Source of the DNA: Gemmatimonadota bacterium | GTDB taxonomy: Bacteria > Gemmatimonadota > Gemmatimonadetes > Gemmatimonadales > GWC2-71-9 | DNA: 6,031 bases | Direction: 5' to 3' | Assembly (NCBI GenBank): GCA_024640185.1 | Contig: JAHEFN010000155.1 | Location: 1 to 6,031, forward strand | Part shown: piece after piece, positions 1 to 6,031 of the stretch | How the letters are laid out: each line of letters starts with the position of its first letter | Position numbering within the stretch: the stretch's first letter is position 1 | Made by a program: the position numbers and the translations under genes | The notes under the pieces: generated by a model | Told to the model about the DNA's origin: nothing | Database searches by the model: none | Seen by the model: the letters and a program-made list of their open reading frames with translations, nothing else

Positions 1-1775
1 TCATCGACGAGATGCACACCCTGGTCGGGGCTGGCAACGCCGAGGGATCTGTCGATGCCTCGAACCTCCTCAAGCCGGCACTGGCCCGGGGAGAGCTGCA
101 CGTCGTCGGTGCCACCACCCTCGACGAGTACCGCAAGCACGTCGAGAAGGATCCCGCCCTCGAGCGCCGATTCCAACCGGTCCATGTCGGCGAACCGAGT
201 GTCGAGGACACCATCGCGATCCTGCGCGGCCTGAAGAAGAAGTATGAGGTCCATCACGGTGTGCGGATCACCGACGATGCGCTGGTCGCTGCGGCAACTC
301 TTTCCGAACGCTACATCGGCGATCGCTTCCTTCCGGACAAGGCGATCGACCTCATGGACGAGGCCGCCGCCCGGATGCGCATCGAGATCGACTCCCTGCC
401 GCAGGAAATCGACGAGGTCGAGCGCCGGGTCCTGCAGCTCGAGATCGAGCGTCAGTCCCTCCTGCGCGAGAAGAACAAGGCCGCGGTCGAGCGTCGCACG
501 GCACTCGAGGTGGAGATGTCGGAGCTCAAGGAGAAGAGCGCCGGGATGAAGGCGCAGTGGCAGAACGAGAAGGGGGCCATCGAGGCCATCCAGTCGCGCA
601 AGGCCGAGGTGGAACAGCTGCGGACCGAGGTCGATCAGGTGACCCGGGCCGGGGACCTGCAGCGCGCGGCGGAGCTTCGCTTCGGCCGCATCCCCGAGTT
701 GGAGCTCGAGATCGCTGCTGCCGAGAAGGCCCTCCATGTGGCCCAAGACGGCAAGCGCTACCTGCGCGAGGAAGTCGATGCCGAGGACATTGCCTCGGTC
801 GTGGCCAAGTGGACCGGGATTCCGGTCACCAGGATGCTGGAATCGGAACGCGAACGCCTCACCCATCTCGAGGAGGAACTGGGACGCCGGGTGGTCGGCC
901 AGGGGGAGGCGCTCGGGGCAGTGGCGAATGCCGTGCGGCGTTCCCGTGCCGGGCTGCAGGACAGCAACCGACCCACCGGGTCGTTCATCTTCCTCGGCCC
1001 GACCGGGGTCGGCAAGACCGAGACGGCGCGGACCCTCGCCGCCTTCCTCTTCGACGATGAGCGCGCCCTGGTACGGCTCGACATGTCGGAGTACATGGAG
1101 AAGCATGCGGTGTCACGGATGATCGGGGCGCCTCCCGGGTATGTCGGGTACGATGAGGGTGGCCAGCTTACCGAGGCGATCCGCAGGCGTCCGTACGCGG
1201 TGATCCTGCTCGACGAGATCGAGAAGGCCCATCCCGATGTCTTCAACCTGCTGCTGCAGGTCCTCGACGACGGGCGCCTCACCGATTCCCAGGGTCGGGT
1301 CGTCGACTTCCGCAATACGGTCGTGATCATGACCAGCAACCTCGGCTCCCAGCACATCCTGGCCGCCAAGAGCCTCGACCCCGTGGAGTGGCTCCAGGTG
1401 GAGGGCGAGGTGCTCGGGGCCTTGCGGGCCCACTTCCGGCCGGAGTTCCTCAACCGGGTCGACGATGTGGTGGTCTTCCGACCGCTCTCGCGTGAGGACA
1501 TCGACGGCATCGTCGCCATCCAGCTCGGCCGGTTGCGGCAGATGGTCGCCGCCAAGGGATTGGTGCTCGACGTGACACCGGCGGCGATGCAGTGGATCTC
1601 CGAGGCCGGCTACGACCCGATGTACGGTGCCCGACCGCTCAAGCGCGTGTTGCAGCGCGAGGTCCAGAACCCCATCGCGATGTCGCTGCTCGAGGGAGAC
1701 TACGGGGAGGGCGACACCATTCGCGTCGACGCCGCCGATGGGGCGCTGCAGTTCAGTCACAGCTCGGCGCCGTGA
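1..1775 (+). CDS. clpB: ATP-dependent chaperone ClpB (Hsp104-type disaggregase), C-terminal part
   Basis: ClpB is a cytoplasmic hexameric AAA+ disaggregase that threads aggregated proteins through its pore, working with DnaK/DnaJ/GrpE. The gene is cut by the window edge: the first whole codon is at base 3 and reads IDEMHTLVGAG, the Walker B end of NBD1, so about 280 N-terminal residues (N-domain and NBD1 Walker A) lie upstream. The NBD1 arginine-finger region (ALERRFQPV) follows. Bases ~400-745 encode a long Glu/Arg/Lys-rich coiled coil, the M-domain that separates ClpB from ClpA and most ClpC proteins. It ends in the family-typical LQRAAELRFGRIPELE. NBD2 is complete: Walker A GPTGVGKT (996-1019), pore loop GYVGY (1137-1151), Walker B VILLDE (1200-1217), sensor 1 around MTSNLGS, and sensor 2 GARPLKR (1626-1646). 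No ClpP-docking IGF/IGL-type loop is evident, as expected for ClpB. The C-terminus is of normal length. No frameshift is seen. Its TGA overlaps the start of tadA. Confidence 0.98.
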   Translation, partial: IDEMHTLVGAGNAEGSVDASNLLKPALARGELHVVGATTLDEYRKHVEKDPALERRFQPVHVGEPSVEDTIAILRGLKKKYEVHHGVRITDDALVAAATLSERYIGDRFLPDKAIDLMDEAAARMRIEIDSLPQEIDEVERRVLQLEIERQSLLREKNKAAVERRTALEVEMSELKEKSAGMKAQWQNEKGAIEAIQSRKAEVEQLRTEVDQVTRAGDLQRAAELRFGRIPELELEIAAAEKALHVAQDGKRYLREEVDAEDIASVVAKWTGIPVTRMLESERERLTHLEEELGRRVVGQGEALGAVANAVRRSRAGLQDSNRPTGSFIFLGPTGVGKTETARTLAAFLFDDERALVRLDMSEYMEKHAVSRMIGAPPGYVGYDEGGQLTEAIRRRPYAVILLDEIEKAHPDVFNLLLQVLDDGRLTDSQGRVVDFRNTVVIMTSNLGSQHILAAKSLDPVEWLQVEGEVLGALRAHFRPEFLNRVDDVVVFRPLSREDIDGIVAIQLGRLRQMVAAKGLVLDVTPAAMQWISEAGYDPMYGARPLKRVLQREVQNPIAMSLLEGDYGEGDTIRVDAADGALQFSHSSAP

Positions 1776-2239
1776 GCGGTCCCCCGGTGGCGGGGGCGGA
1801 TCATCAGGGGATCGGCTCCGCGCTGGTGGAAGCCGAACGGGCGGCCGCGATCGGTGAAGTGCCGGTCGGGGCGGTGCTGGTCGTCGGGGGGCGCGTGGTG
1901 GCGGCCGCCCACAATGAGACGGTGAAGCGGGGTGATCCCACCGCCCACGCCGAAGTGGTGCTCATCCAGCGCGCCCTCGGCACCATGGCGACTGACCGCC
2001 TGTCCGATGCCACCCTCTATGTGACCCTCGAGCCCTGTGCACAGTGTGCCGGGGCGATCGTGCTGGCCAAGGTGGGTCGGGTGGTCTTCGGGGCGTGGGA
2101 TGCGAAGGCCGGCATGGCGGGCTCGCTGCACGACCTGCTCCGCCACCCTCGACTCAATCACCAACCCGAGGTCCTCGGTGGCGTGCGAGCGGAGGAATGC
2201 GGCGGCCTGTTGCAGGCGTTCTTCAAGGCACGGCGCTGA
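1772..2239 (+). CDS. tadA: tRNA-specific adenosine deaminase TadA
   Basis: TadA is a zinc-dependent cytoplasmic enzyme that deaminates A34 of tRNA-Arg(ACG) to inosine, which allows decoding of CGU, CGC and CGA. The protein is 155 residues, normal for TadA. It shows the cytidine/deoxycytidylate deaminase fold signatures: VPVGAVLV near residue 30, H47-N48, the H59-A60-E61 zinc ligand and proton-shuttle motif inside DPTAHAE, and P88-C89-A-Q-C92 supplying the other two zinc ligands. The stretches LYVTLEPC, GRVVFGAWDAKAG, AGSLHDLL and LNH match bacterial TadA rather than guanine or cytosine deaminases. The open frame extends upstream into clpB, but homology begins just after the GTG at 1772, so I chose that start. 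It forms a GTGA overlap with the clpB stop and has no obvious Shine-Dalgarno, which suggests translation by reinitiation from clpB. A homologous deaminase acting on free bases is possible but less likely. Confidence 0.95.
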   Translation: MSGPPVAGADHQGIGSALVEAERAAAIGEVPVGAVLVVGGRVVAAAHNETVKRGDPTAHAEVVLIQRALGTMATDRLSDATLYVTLEPCAQCAGAIVLAKVGRVVFGAWDAKAGMAGSLHDLLRHPRLNHQPEVLGGVRAEECGGLLQAFFKARR

Positions 2240-2252
2240 GCGTTCGCGCCGT
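2230..2252 (+). terminator. GC-rich hairpin over the tadA stop codon, possible weak terminator
   Basis: ACGGCGC at 2230-2236 is the exact reverse complement of GCGCCGT at 2246-2252. The 9-base interior can add two further pairs (GA 2238-2239 with TC 2244-2245) beyond a bulged T. The stem sits across the tadA stop codon (2237-2239). No T-run follows, so it is not a canonical intrinsic terminator; in GC-rich DNA such a stem can also arise by chance. It marks the boundary between the housekeeping pair and the exported-hydrolase genes. Confidence 0.3.
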
Positions 2253-2271
2253 CGCGTGATCGGGCTAGATT
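2243..2271 (+). promoter_or_regulatory. Candidate sigma-70-like promoter upstream of the M1 peptidase gene
   Basis: TAGATT at 2266-2271 matches the -10 consensus at four of six bases and is one of the few AT-richer patches in the gap. TTCGCG at 2243-2248, 17 bases upstream, matches the -35 consensus at only three of six. Transcription would begin near 2278, about 20 bases before the ATG at 2299. The candidate -35 lies inside the hairpin described above. The match is weak and the assignment is inference. Confidence 0.25.
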
Positions 2272-2290
2272 CGGGCATACTCCAGCCGGC

Positions 2291-2294
2291 GAGG
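2291..2294 (+). promoter_or_regulatory. Ribosome binding site supporting the ATG at 2299
   Basis: GAGG lies four bases before the ATG at 2299. The next in-frame ATG, at 2323 (Met9), has only a pyrimidine-rich stretch before it and no Shine-Dalgarno. This favours the upstream start, which also gives the signal peptide a positively charged n-region (Arg2, Arg7). The four-base spacing is somewhat short. Confidence 0.5.
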
Positions 2295-2298
2295 CCCG

Positions 2299-4215
2299 AT
2301 GCGCCCACCCCCTCTTCGCTCCATGCTTGTGGTGACCCTCACCCTGCTGACCGGCGTCCTCCCGGCACAGGGCCGCTGGGCCGCCGTGGCCGACAGCTCG
2401 CCCTTCCGACCGCTCGCCCTTCCGGCCCCGACGACCGCACGCCTCGCGACCGGCGAGCCGGGCGCGGGGTACTGGCAGCAGCGGGTGGACTATCGGATCC
2501 GCGCCACGCTCGACCCGGTCAGTCACGAGGTGCGTGGTACGGAGACGATCCACTACAGCAACAACTCGCCCGATGAACTGTCGGTGCTCTGGCTTCACGT
2601 CGAGCAGAACATCTGCGAGCCCGGCTCGCTGACCGACCGGCTCAATCAACCCCCGTTGGTCTTCCTCGGGTCAGCCTTCGACTTCTCCTGTCAGGGCTTC
2701 CGGGGTGGTGGCACGATGGAGTCGCTCACCATCGGCGGGGTGAGCCCGACCAAGACGCGCTTCGGTACGACCCTGCGGGTGGACCTCCCCGAGCCATTGG
2801 CGGCTGGTGCGGCCGTGGATCTCGAGATCGCCTGGCGCTTCGTGGTGCCGCCCTCCGGTGCCGCCCGGATGGGCCGCGATGGTGACCTGCACGAGGTGGC
2901 ACAGTGGTATCCCCGCGTGGCGGTCTACGACGACGTGCGGGGCTGGAACCACGAGCCGTACATCGGGGCAGGGGAGTTCTACCTCGAGTATGGCCGGTTC
3001 GATGTCGAGCTCACCGTCCCGGCCAGTTGGATCGTCGCGGCCACCGGTACGCTCCAGAATCCCGCCGAGGTCCTCACCGCCGAGCAGCGCCGTCGCCTTG
3101 TCCGCGCCCTGGACTCGGAGGAGCCCGTCGCCATCATCACCAAGGAGGAGGCCGCGGTTGCCGACCGGCACCGGCCACGAACGGACGGCACGATGACCTG
3201 GCGGTTCGTGGCGGACAGCGTCCGGGACTTCGCCTTTGCAGCCGGCCCAGGGCTCCGCTGGGATGCCTCCGGCTACGACGGGATCCTGATCGAGTCCCTC
3301 TACCGACCGGCGGCCACCAAGTGGGAAGAGGCCAATCGGATGTCGCGGGCCTCGATCAAGCACTTCTCGGAAAAGTGGTACCGCTATCCGTATGCCCATG
3401 CGACCACCGTCGAGGGCCCGGTCGAGGGGATGGAATACCCCATGCTGACCTTCGTGCCCGACTCCCCGACCCGGGAAGACATGCACTGGGTCCTTCATCA
3501 CGAGTTCGGCCACCAGTGGTTCCCGATGGTGGTGGGCTCGAATGAGCGGCTCTACCCGTGGATGGACGAGGGGTTCAACACCTTCATCGACCTTGAGGGC
3601 GTCGCGGAGTACTTCGCCGGCACGGCCTATGGCGACACCATCACGGTCCATCCGCTTCGGCTCTACCCCGATCATGCACTGCCGGGATCGGAGCAGCCGA
3701 TGATCAACCGGCCGGTGGAGGTTCGCGACCTCTTCTGGGGGGCCTATCAAAAGCCCGCCCTGATGCTCTCGTTGCTGCGCGACGAGGTGATGGGGCGGGA
3801 ACGCTTCGAGGATGCCTTCACCGCCTACATCGAGGCCTGGGCCTTCCGGCACCCGACCCCGACCGACTTCTTCCGGGTGATGGCCAGTCGCTCGGGCATG
3901 GACCTCGACTGGTTCTGGCGGGCCTGGGTGATGACCACCTCGCGACTCGATCAGGCGGTGACGGGGATTGCGCAGGCGGACAACATCTCGGTCGTGACCC
4001 TCGAGAGTCGGGGCACGATGGTCATGCCGGTCACCCTGGCGATCCGCTATGCCGACGGCGACGTCGTGCAGGTCAGGCTGCCGGTCGAGATGTGGAACCT
4101 CGGTGACACCTTCCTGTGGCGATCGGAAGCGGGACGCCGGGTGGTCGCCGTGACCATCGACCCCGACCACCGGTTGCCCGACATCGATCGCACCAACAAT
4201 CGCTGGCCCCGGTGA
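2299..4215 (+). CDS. Exported M1-family metallopeptidase (gluzincin aminopeptidase-like)
   Basis: This is a 638-residue zinc metallopeptidase predicted to act outside the cytoplasm, cleaving peptides, probably from the N-terminus. Residues 1-25 form a signal peptide: Arg2/Arg7, a hydrophobic core LVVTLTLLTGVL, then a PAQG junction. Residues ~40-310 resemble the M1 N-terminal beta domain and contain WYPRVAVYDD, typical of this subfamily. The catalytic core has HEFGH (His401, Glu402, His405) and Glu424 in WMDEGF, 18 residues later, which is the canonical HExxH-x18-E zinc site. The exopeptidase motif GAMEN is replaced by GMEYP (377-381), and the likely catalytic Tyr is Tyr483 in AYQKPAL. After about residue 560 there is a beta-rich tail ending in DPDHRLPDIDRTNN, usual in this bacterial subgroup. 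The only two cysteines, Cys106 and Cys131, could form a disulfide. The gene is 59 bases after tadA and 38 before the next gene. Substrate specificity cannot be read from the sequence. Confidence 0.93.
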   Translation: MRPPPLRSMLVVTLTLLTGVLPAQGRWAAVADSSPFRPLALPAPTTARLATGEPGAGYWQQRVDYRIRATLDPVSHEVRGTETIHYSNNSPDELSVLWLHVEQNICEPGSLTDRLNQPPLVFLGSAFDFSCQGFRGGGTMESLTIGGVSPTKTRFGTTLRVDLPEPLAAGAAVDLEIAWRFVVPPSGAARMGRDGDLHEVAQWYPRVAVYDDVRGWNHEPYIGAGEFYLEYGRFDVELTVPASWIVAATGTLQNPAEVLTAEQRRRLVRALDSEEPVAIITKEEAAVADRHRPRTDGTMTWRFVADSVRDFAFAAGPGLRWDASGYDGILIESLYRPAATKWEEANRMSRASIKHFSEKWYRYPYAHATTVEGPVEGMEYPMLTFVPDSPTREDMHWVLHHEFGHQWFPMVVGSNERLYPWMDEGFNTFIDLEGVAEYFAGTAYGDTITVHPLRLYPDHALPGSEQPMINRPVEVRDLFWGAYQKPALMLSLLRDEVMGRERFEDAFTAYIEAWAFRHPTPTDFFRVMASRSGMDLDWFWRAWVMTTSRLDQAVTGIAQADNISVVTLESRGTMVMPVTLAIRYADGDVVQVRLPVEMWNLGDTFLWRSEAGRRVVAVTIDPDHRLPDIDRTNNRWPR

Positions 4216-4243
4216 TCCACCTCGGCTCGCCCCCCCGCTCCCC

Positions 4244-4248
4244 GGGAG
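4244..4248 (+). promoter_or_regulatory. Shine-Dalgarno deciding the serine hydrolase start
   Basis: GGGAG sits five bases before the ATG at 4254. The open frame extends upstream to an ATG at 4116 inside the M1 gene, but that part has no homology to the family and no signal peptide. Starting at 4254 places a good signal peptide at the N-terminus. This is the clearest ribosome binding site in the window. Confidence 0.75.
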
Positions 4249-4253
4249 TTTCG

Positions 4254-5801
4254 ATGAGATTCCGCCTCTCGCTCTGCCTCGTCCTCGCCCTGCCTGCCGC
4301 CATCGCGGCGCAGGAGGGGGCGCTCCCGCCAGATCTCGATGCCTTCGTCGAGGGCGTCATGGCCGACCATGGGGTGCCGGGGCTCGCGCTCGCGGTGGTC
4401 CGGGGTGGCGAGGTGCTGGTGGCCAAGGGGTACGGGGTGCGAACGCTCGGGCGCCCCGAGCGCGTCGATGAGCACACCCTGTTCGGGATTGCCTCCAACA
4501 CCAAGGCGTTCACCGCCACCGCGCTTGCCCTGTTGGTGGAGGAGAAGCGGATCGCCTGGGAGGACCTGGTCATCGACCACCTGCCGTGGTTCCGGATGAG
4601 TGACCCGTGGGTCACCTCTCAGCTCACGGTCCGCGACCTCCTGGTGCATCGGAGTGGCCTGGGACTCGGCGCCGGCGATCTCCTCTTCTGGCCGACGACC
4701 ACCTTCACTCGCCGCGAGGTCGTCGAACGGATCGCCCATGTGCCGCTCGCCACGTCGTTTCGCTCGGCGTACGCCTATGACAACGTGCTCTACACCGTCG
4801 CGGGGCAGTTGATCGAGGAGGTCACCGGTCAGACGTGGGAGGCGTTCGTCCAGCAGCGGATCCTCGATCCGGTCGGGATGGCCGACGCGAGGATCCGCCA
4901 GCCCGGCCTCGAACGGCTCCCCAACATCTCCTCGACCCACGCGGAGGTCGAGGGCACCATGCAATTGGTGACCCCGTTCACGATTGGCAACACCAACCCG
5001 GCCGGGGGGATCAACGCCAGCGCCACCGACATGGCAAGGTGGCTCCGGGTCCAGCTCGATTCCGGGCGGGTGAGCGCCAGCGAGCGACTCTTCTCTCCCG
5101 CGACCACGGCCGAACTGTGGGAGCTGGTCACTCCGATGCCGCAACAGCGCTGGCCGGCTGCCTTGGCCCCGCTGACGACCAACTTCAATGGCTACGCCCT
5201 CGGCTTCAACGTGAAGGACTACCGTGGCCGCAAGTTGGTGACCCATACCGGTGGGCTGCCGGGCTTCATCTCCCGGGTGGCGATGATCCCCGGGTCGAAT
5301 GTCGGCGTGGCGGTGCTCACCAACCATGAGTCGTCGGCGATGGAACCGATCACCTGGACCATCATCGACCACCTGCTCGGGGTCGACCACGATTGGCGCA
5401 CCCCGTTCAAGGCACTGGCGGAGGCGCAGAAGATGCGCGCCGCGATGCGGGACCGCGCCACGGTCGCGGCACGGGACTCCACCACCAGGCCGTCGCTGTC
5501 GCTGGAGCGGTATGCGGGCCGCTACGTTGATCCCTGGTATGGGTCGGTGACGATCACCATGGAAGCCGGCACGCCGGTGATCCGCTTCGACCATACCCCA
5601 TCGATGGTGGGGGAGCTCTCCCATTGGCAATTCGAGACCTTCCTGGTCACCTGGCGTCTGCGAGAACTGCGCGCCGATGCCTACATCACCTTCACCCTCG
5701 ATCCGGCCGGGAAAATTGCCGAGGCGCGGATGGCGCCGGCCTCGCCGAGCGTGGATTTCTCCTATGACTTCGCCGACCTGCGCCTGGTGCCCGAGCGATG
5801 A
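4254..5801 (+). CDS. Exported serine hydrolase, beta-lactamase class C / S12 family, with DUF3471-like C-terminal domain
   Basis: This 515-residue protein belongs to the penicillin-binding-protein-like serine hydrolases, which act on beta-lactams, D-amino-acid peptides or esters. Residues 1-19 form a signal peptide (Arg2/Arg4, LSLCLVLALPAAIAA, then QE). There is no lipobox cysteine, so a soluble periplasmic or secreted protein is likely; the only cysteine, Cys8, is in the signal peptide. The catalytic motifs are in order: S81-N-T-K84 (SxxK, nucleophile and general base) in FGIASNTKAF, Y175-D-N177 (YxN), and H331-T-G333 (the KTG equivalent) in VTHTGGLPGF. The stretch LTVRDLLVHRSGL is also characteristic. 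Residues ~416-512, starting near LERYAGRY, form a beta-rich domain like DUF3471, common at the end of non-lactamase members. It is therefore more probably an esterase or D-peptidase than a resistance enzyme. It follows the M1 gene by 38 bases and overlaps the next gene by four. Confidence 0.93.
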   Translation: MRFRLSLCLVLALPAAIAAQEGALPPDLDAFVEGVMADHGVPGLALAVVRGGEVLVAKGYGVRTLGRPERVDEHTLFGIASNTKAFTATALALLVEEKRIAWEDLVIDHLPWFRMSDPWVTSQLTVRDLLVHRSGLGLGAGDLLFWPTTTFTRREVVERIAHVPLATSFRSAYAYDNVLYTVAGQLIEEVTGQTWEAFVQQRILDPVGMADARIRQPGLERLPNISSTHAEVEGTMQLVTPFTIGNTNPAGGINASATDMARWLRVQLDSGRVSASERLFSPATTAELWELVTPMPQQRWPAALAPLTTNFNGYALGFNVKDYRGRKLVTHTGGLPGFISRVAMIPGSNVGVAVLTNHESSAMEPITWTIIDHLLGVDHDWRTPFKALAEAQKMRAAMRDRATVAARDSTTRPSLSLERYAGRYVDPWYGSVTITMEAGTPVIRFDHTPSMVGELSHWQFETFLVTWRLRELRADAYITFTLDPAGKIAEARMAPASPSVDFSYDFADLRLVPER

Positions 5802-6031
5802 GGCCTCGTCTCGGCGCACTGCCGGTGCTGATGCTGCTCATGATGCCGGGGGCGCTCAGCGCGCAGGAACCCCAGTCGGCGGCGTCAGTCATCTTCGTGA
5901 CCATCGACGGAGTGCGGCCGGAGGACCTCTTCGGTGGGGTGGACTCCCTGGTGATGGCCGATTCGGCCGGCAGTGGCATCGACGACCTGGCGGCCTTCCG
6001 CGAGCGGTGGTGGCGCGGGAGCCGCGAGGAG
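5798..6031 (+). CDS. Exported alkaline-phosphatase-superfamily protein (phosphodiesterase/sulfatase-like), N-terminal fragment
   Basis: Only the first 78 codons are in the window; the gene continues past the edge. The ATG at 5798 overlaps the preceding TGA as ATGA and no strong Shine-Dalgarno precedes it, so translational coupling is likely. Residues 1-22 are a signal peptide (Arg2/Arg4, LPVLMLLMMPGAL, SA-QE junction). Residues 31-47 read VIFVTIDGVRPEDLFGG, the first strand of the alkaline-phosphatase fold; Asp37 would be the first metal ligand. The following region, ending in FRERWWRGSREE, resembles the 'alkaline phosphatase family protein' group found in several high-GC phyla. The nucleophile (Ser or Thr) and the remaining metal ligands are beyond the window, so whether it is a phosphatase, phosphodiesterase, phosphoglycerate-mutase-like protein or sulfatase cannot be settled here. 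Confidence 0.8.
   Translation, partial: MRPRLGALPVLMLLMMPGALSAQEPQSAASVIFVTIDGVRPEDLFGGVDSLVMADSAGSGIDDLAAFRERWWRGSREE

Noticed and set aside
399..745. Repetitive Glu/Lys/Arg-rich stretch in clpB considered as a repeat or inserted segment
   Set aside because: It is the normal coiled-coil M-domain of ClpB, with the expected position, length and ending.
758..1555. Minus-strand open frame inside clpB
   Set aside because: Low-complexity Ser/Arg/Thr-rich translation opposite the highly conserved NBD2 of ClpB; a frame shadow.
1592..1771. Upstream extension of the tadA open frame into clpB
   Set aside because: The extra 60 residues are Arg/Gly-rich read-through of clpB in another frame and have no TadA similarity; the GTG at 1772 gives a normal-length protein.
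2671..4170. Minus-strand open frame of 499 codons opposite the M1 peptidase gene
   Set aside because: Same compositional shadow pattern, no motif, and fully covered by a well-supported + strand gene.
4238..4248. CTCCC next to GGGAG, a possible self-pairing that would hide the ribosome binding site
   Set aside because: The arms are separated by one base and cannot fold as a full stem; only three pairs remain with a workable loop, too weak to propose regulation.
4116..4253. Upstream extension of the serine hydrolase frame into the M1 gene
   Set aside because: Family homology and the signal peptide begin at 4254, which also has its own GGGAG ribosome binding site.
4047..5819. Minus-strand open frame of 590 codons opposite the serine hydrolase gene, longer than that gene itself
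   Set aside because: Its translation is rich in Arg, Gly, His, Pro and Asp with no recognisable domain, as expected for the antisense of a high-GC gene. The + strand frame has catalytic motifs, a signal peptide and a ribosome binding site.

Overview
This is a high-GC bacterial chromosomal segment, densely coding and entirely on the + strand, with five genes and only two short gaps (59 and 38 bases). Codon use is strongly biased to G/C at third positions throughout, and no gene stands out as foreign. No phage, insertion sequence, CRISPR array, tRNA or rRNA is visible. The exported hydrolases carry signal peptides ending in '-AQ'-type junctions, and the M1 peptidase, class C-like serine hydrolase and alkaline-phosphatase-type families are abundant in Gemmatimonadota and related soil or aquatic lineages. 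I infer that kind of organism with moderate confidence; nothing in the window proves it.

Layout: (1) 1-1775, the C-terminal two thirds of the ClpB disaggregase, entering the window at the Walker B motif of its first AAA+ module. (2) 1772-2239, tadA, the tRNA adenosine deaminase, whose GTG start overlaps the clpB stop by four bases. (3) 2240-2298, a short gap with a GC-rich hairpin over the end of tadA and a weak candidate promoter. (4) 2299-4215, an exported M1-family (gluzincin) metallopeptidase. (5) 4254-5801, an exported serine hydrolase of the beta-lactamase class C / S12 family with a C-terminal DUF3471-like domain, preceded by a clear GGGAG ribosome binding site. (6) 5798-6031, the start of an exported alkaline-phosphatase-superfamily protein that overlaps the previous gene by ATGA and runs off the window.

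The genes fall into two functional groups. clpB and tadA are cytoplasmic housekeeping genes (protein disaggregation and wobble-inosine formation) and are probably translationally coupled. The three genes after them all encode proteins with signal peptides and hydrolytic domains, are packed as a likely operon, and suggest extracytoplasmic breakdown of peptides, ester or amide substrates, and phosphate or sulfate esters. The shared-pathway idea is inference from gene order only. I see no convincing sign of a wholly new system. The most worthwhile leads are the exported hydrolase trio and the variant active-site motifs in the M1 peptidase.
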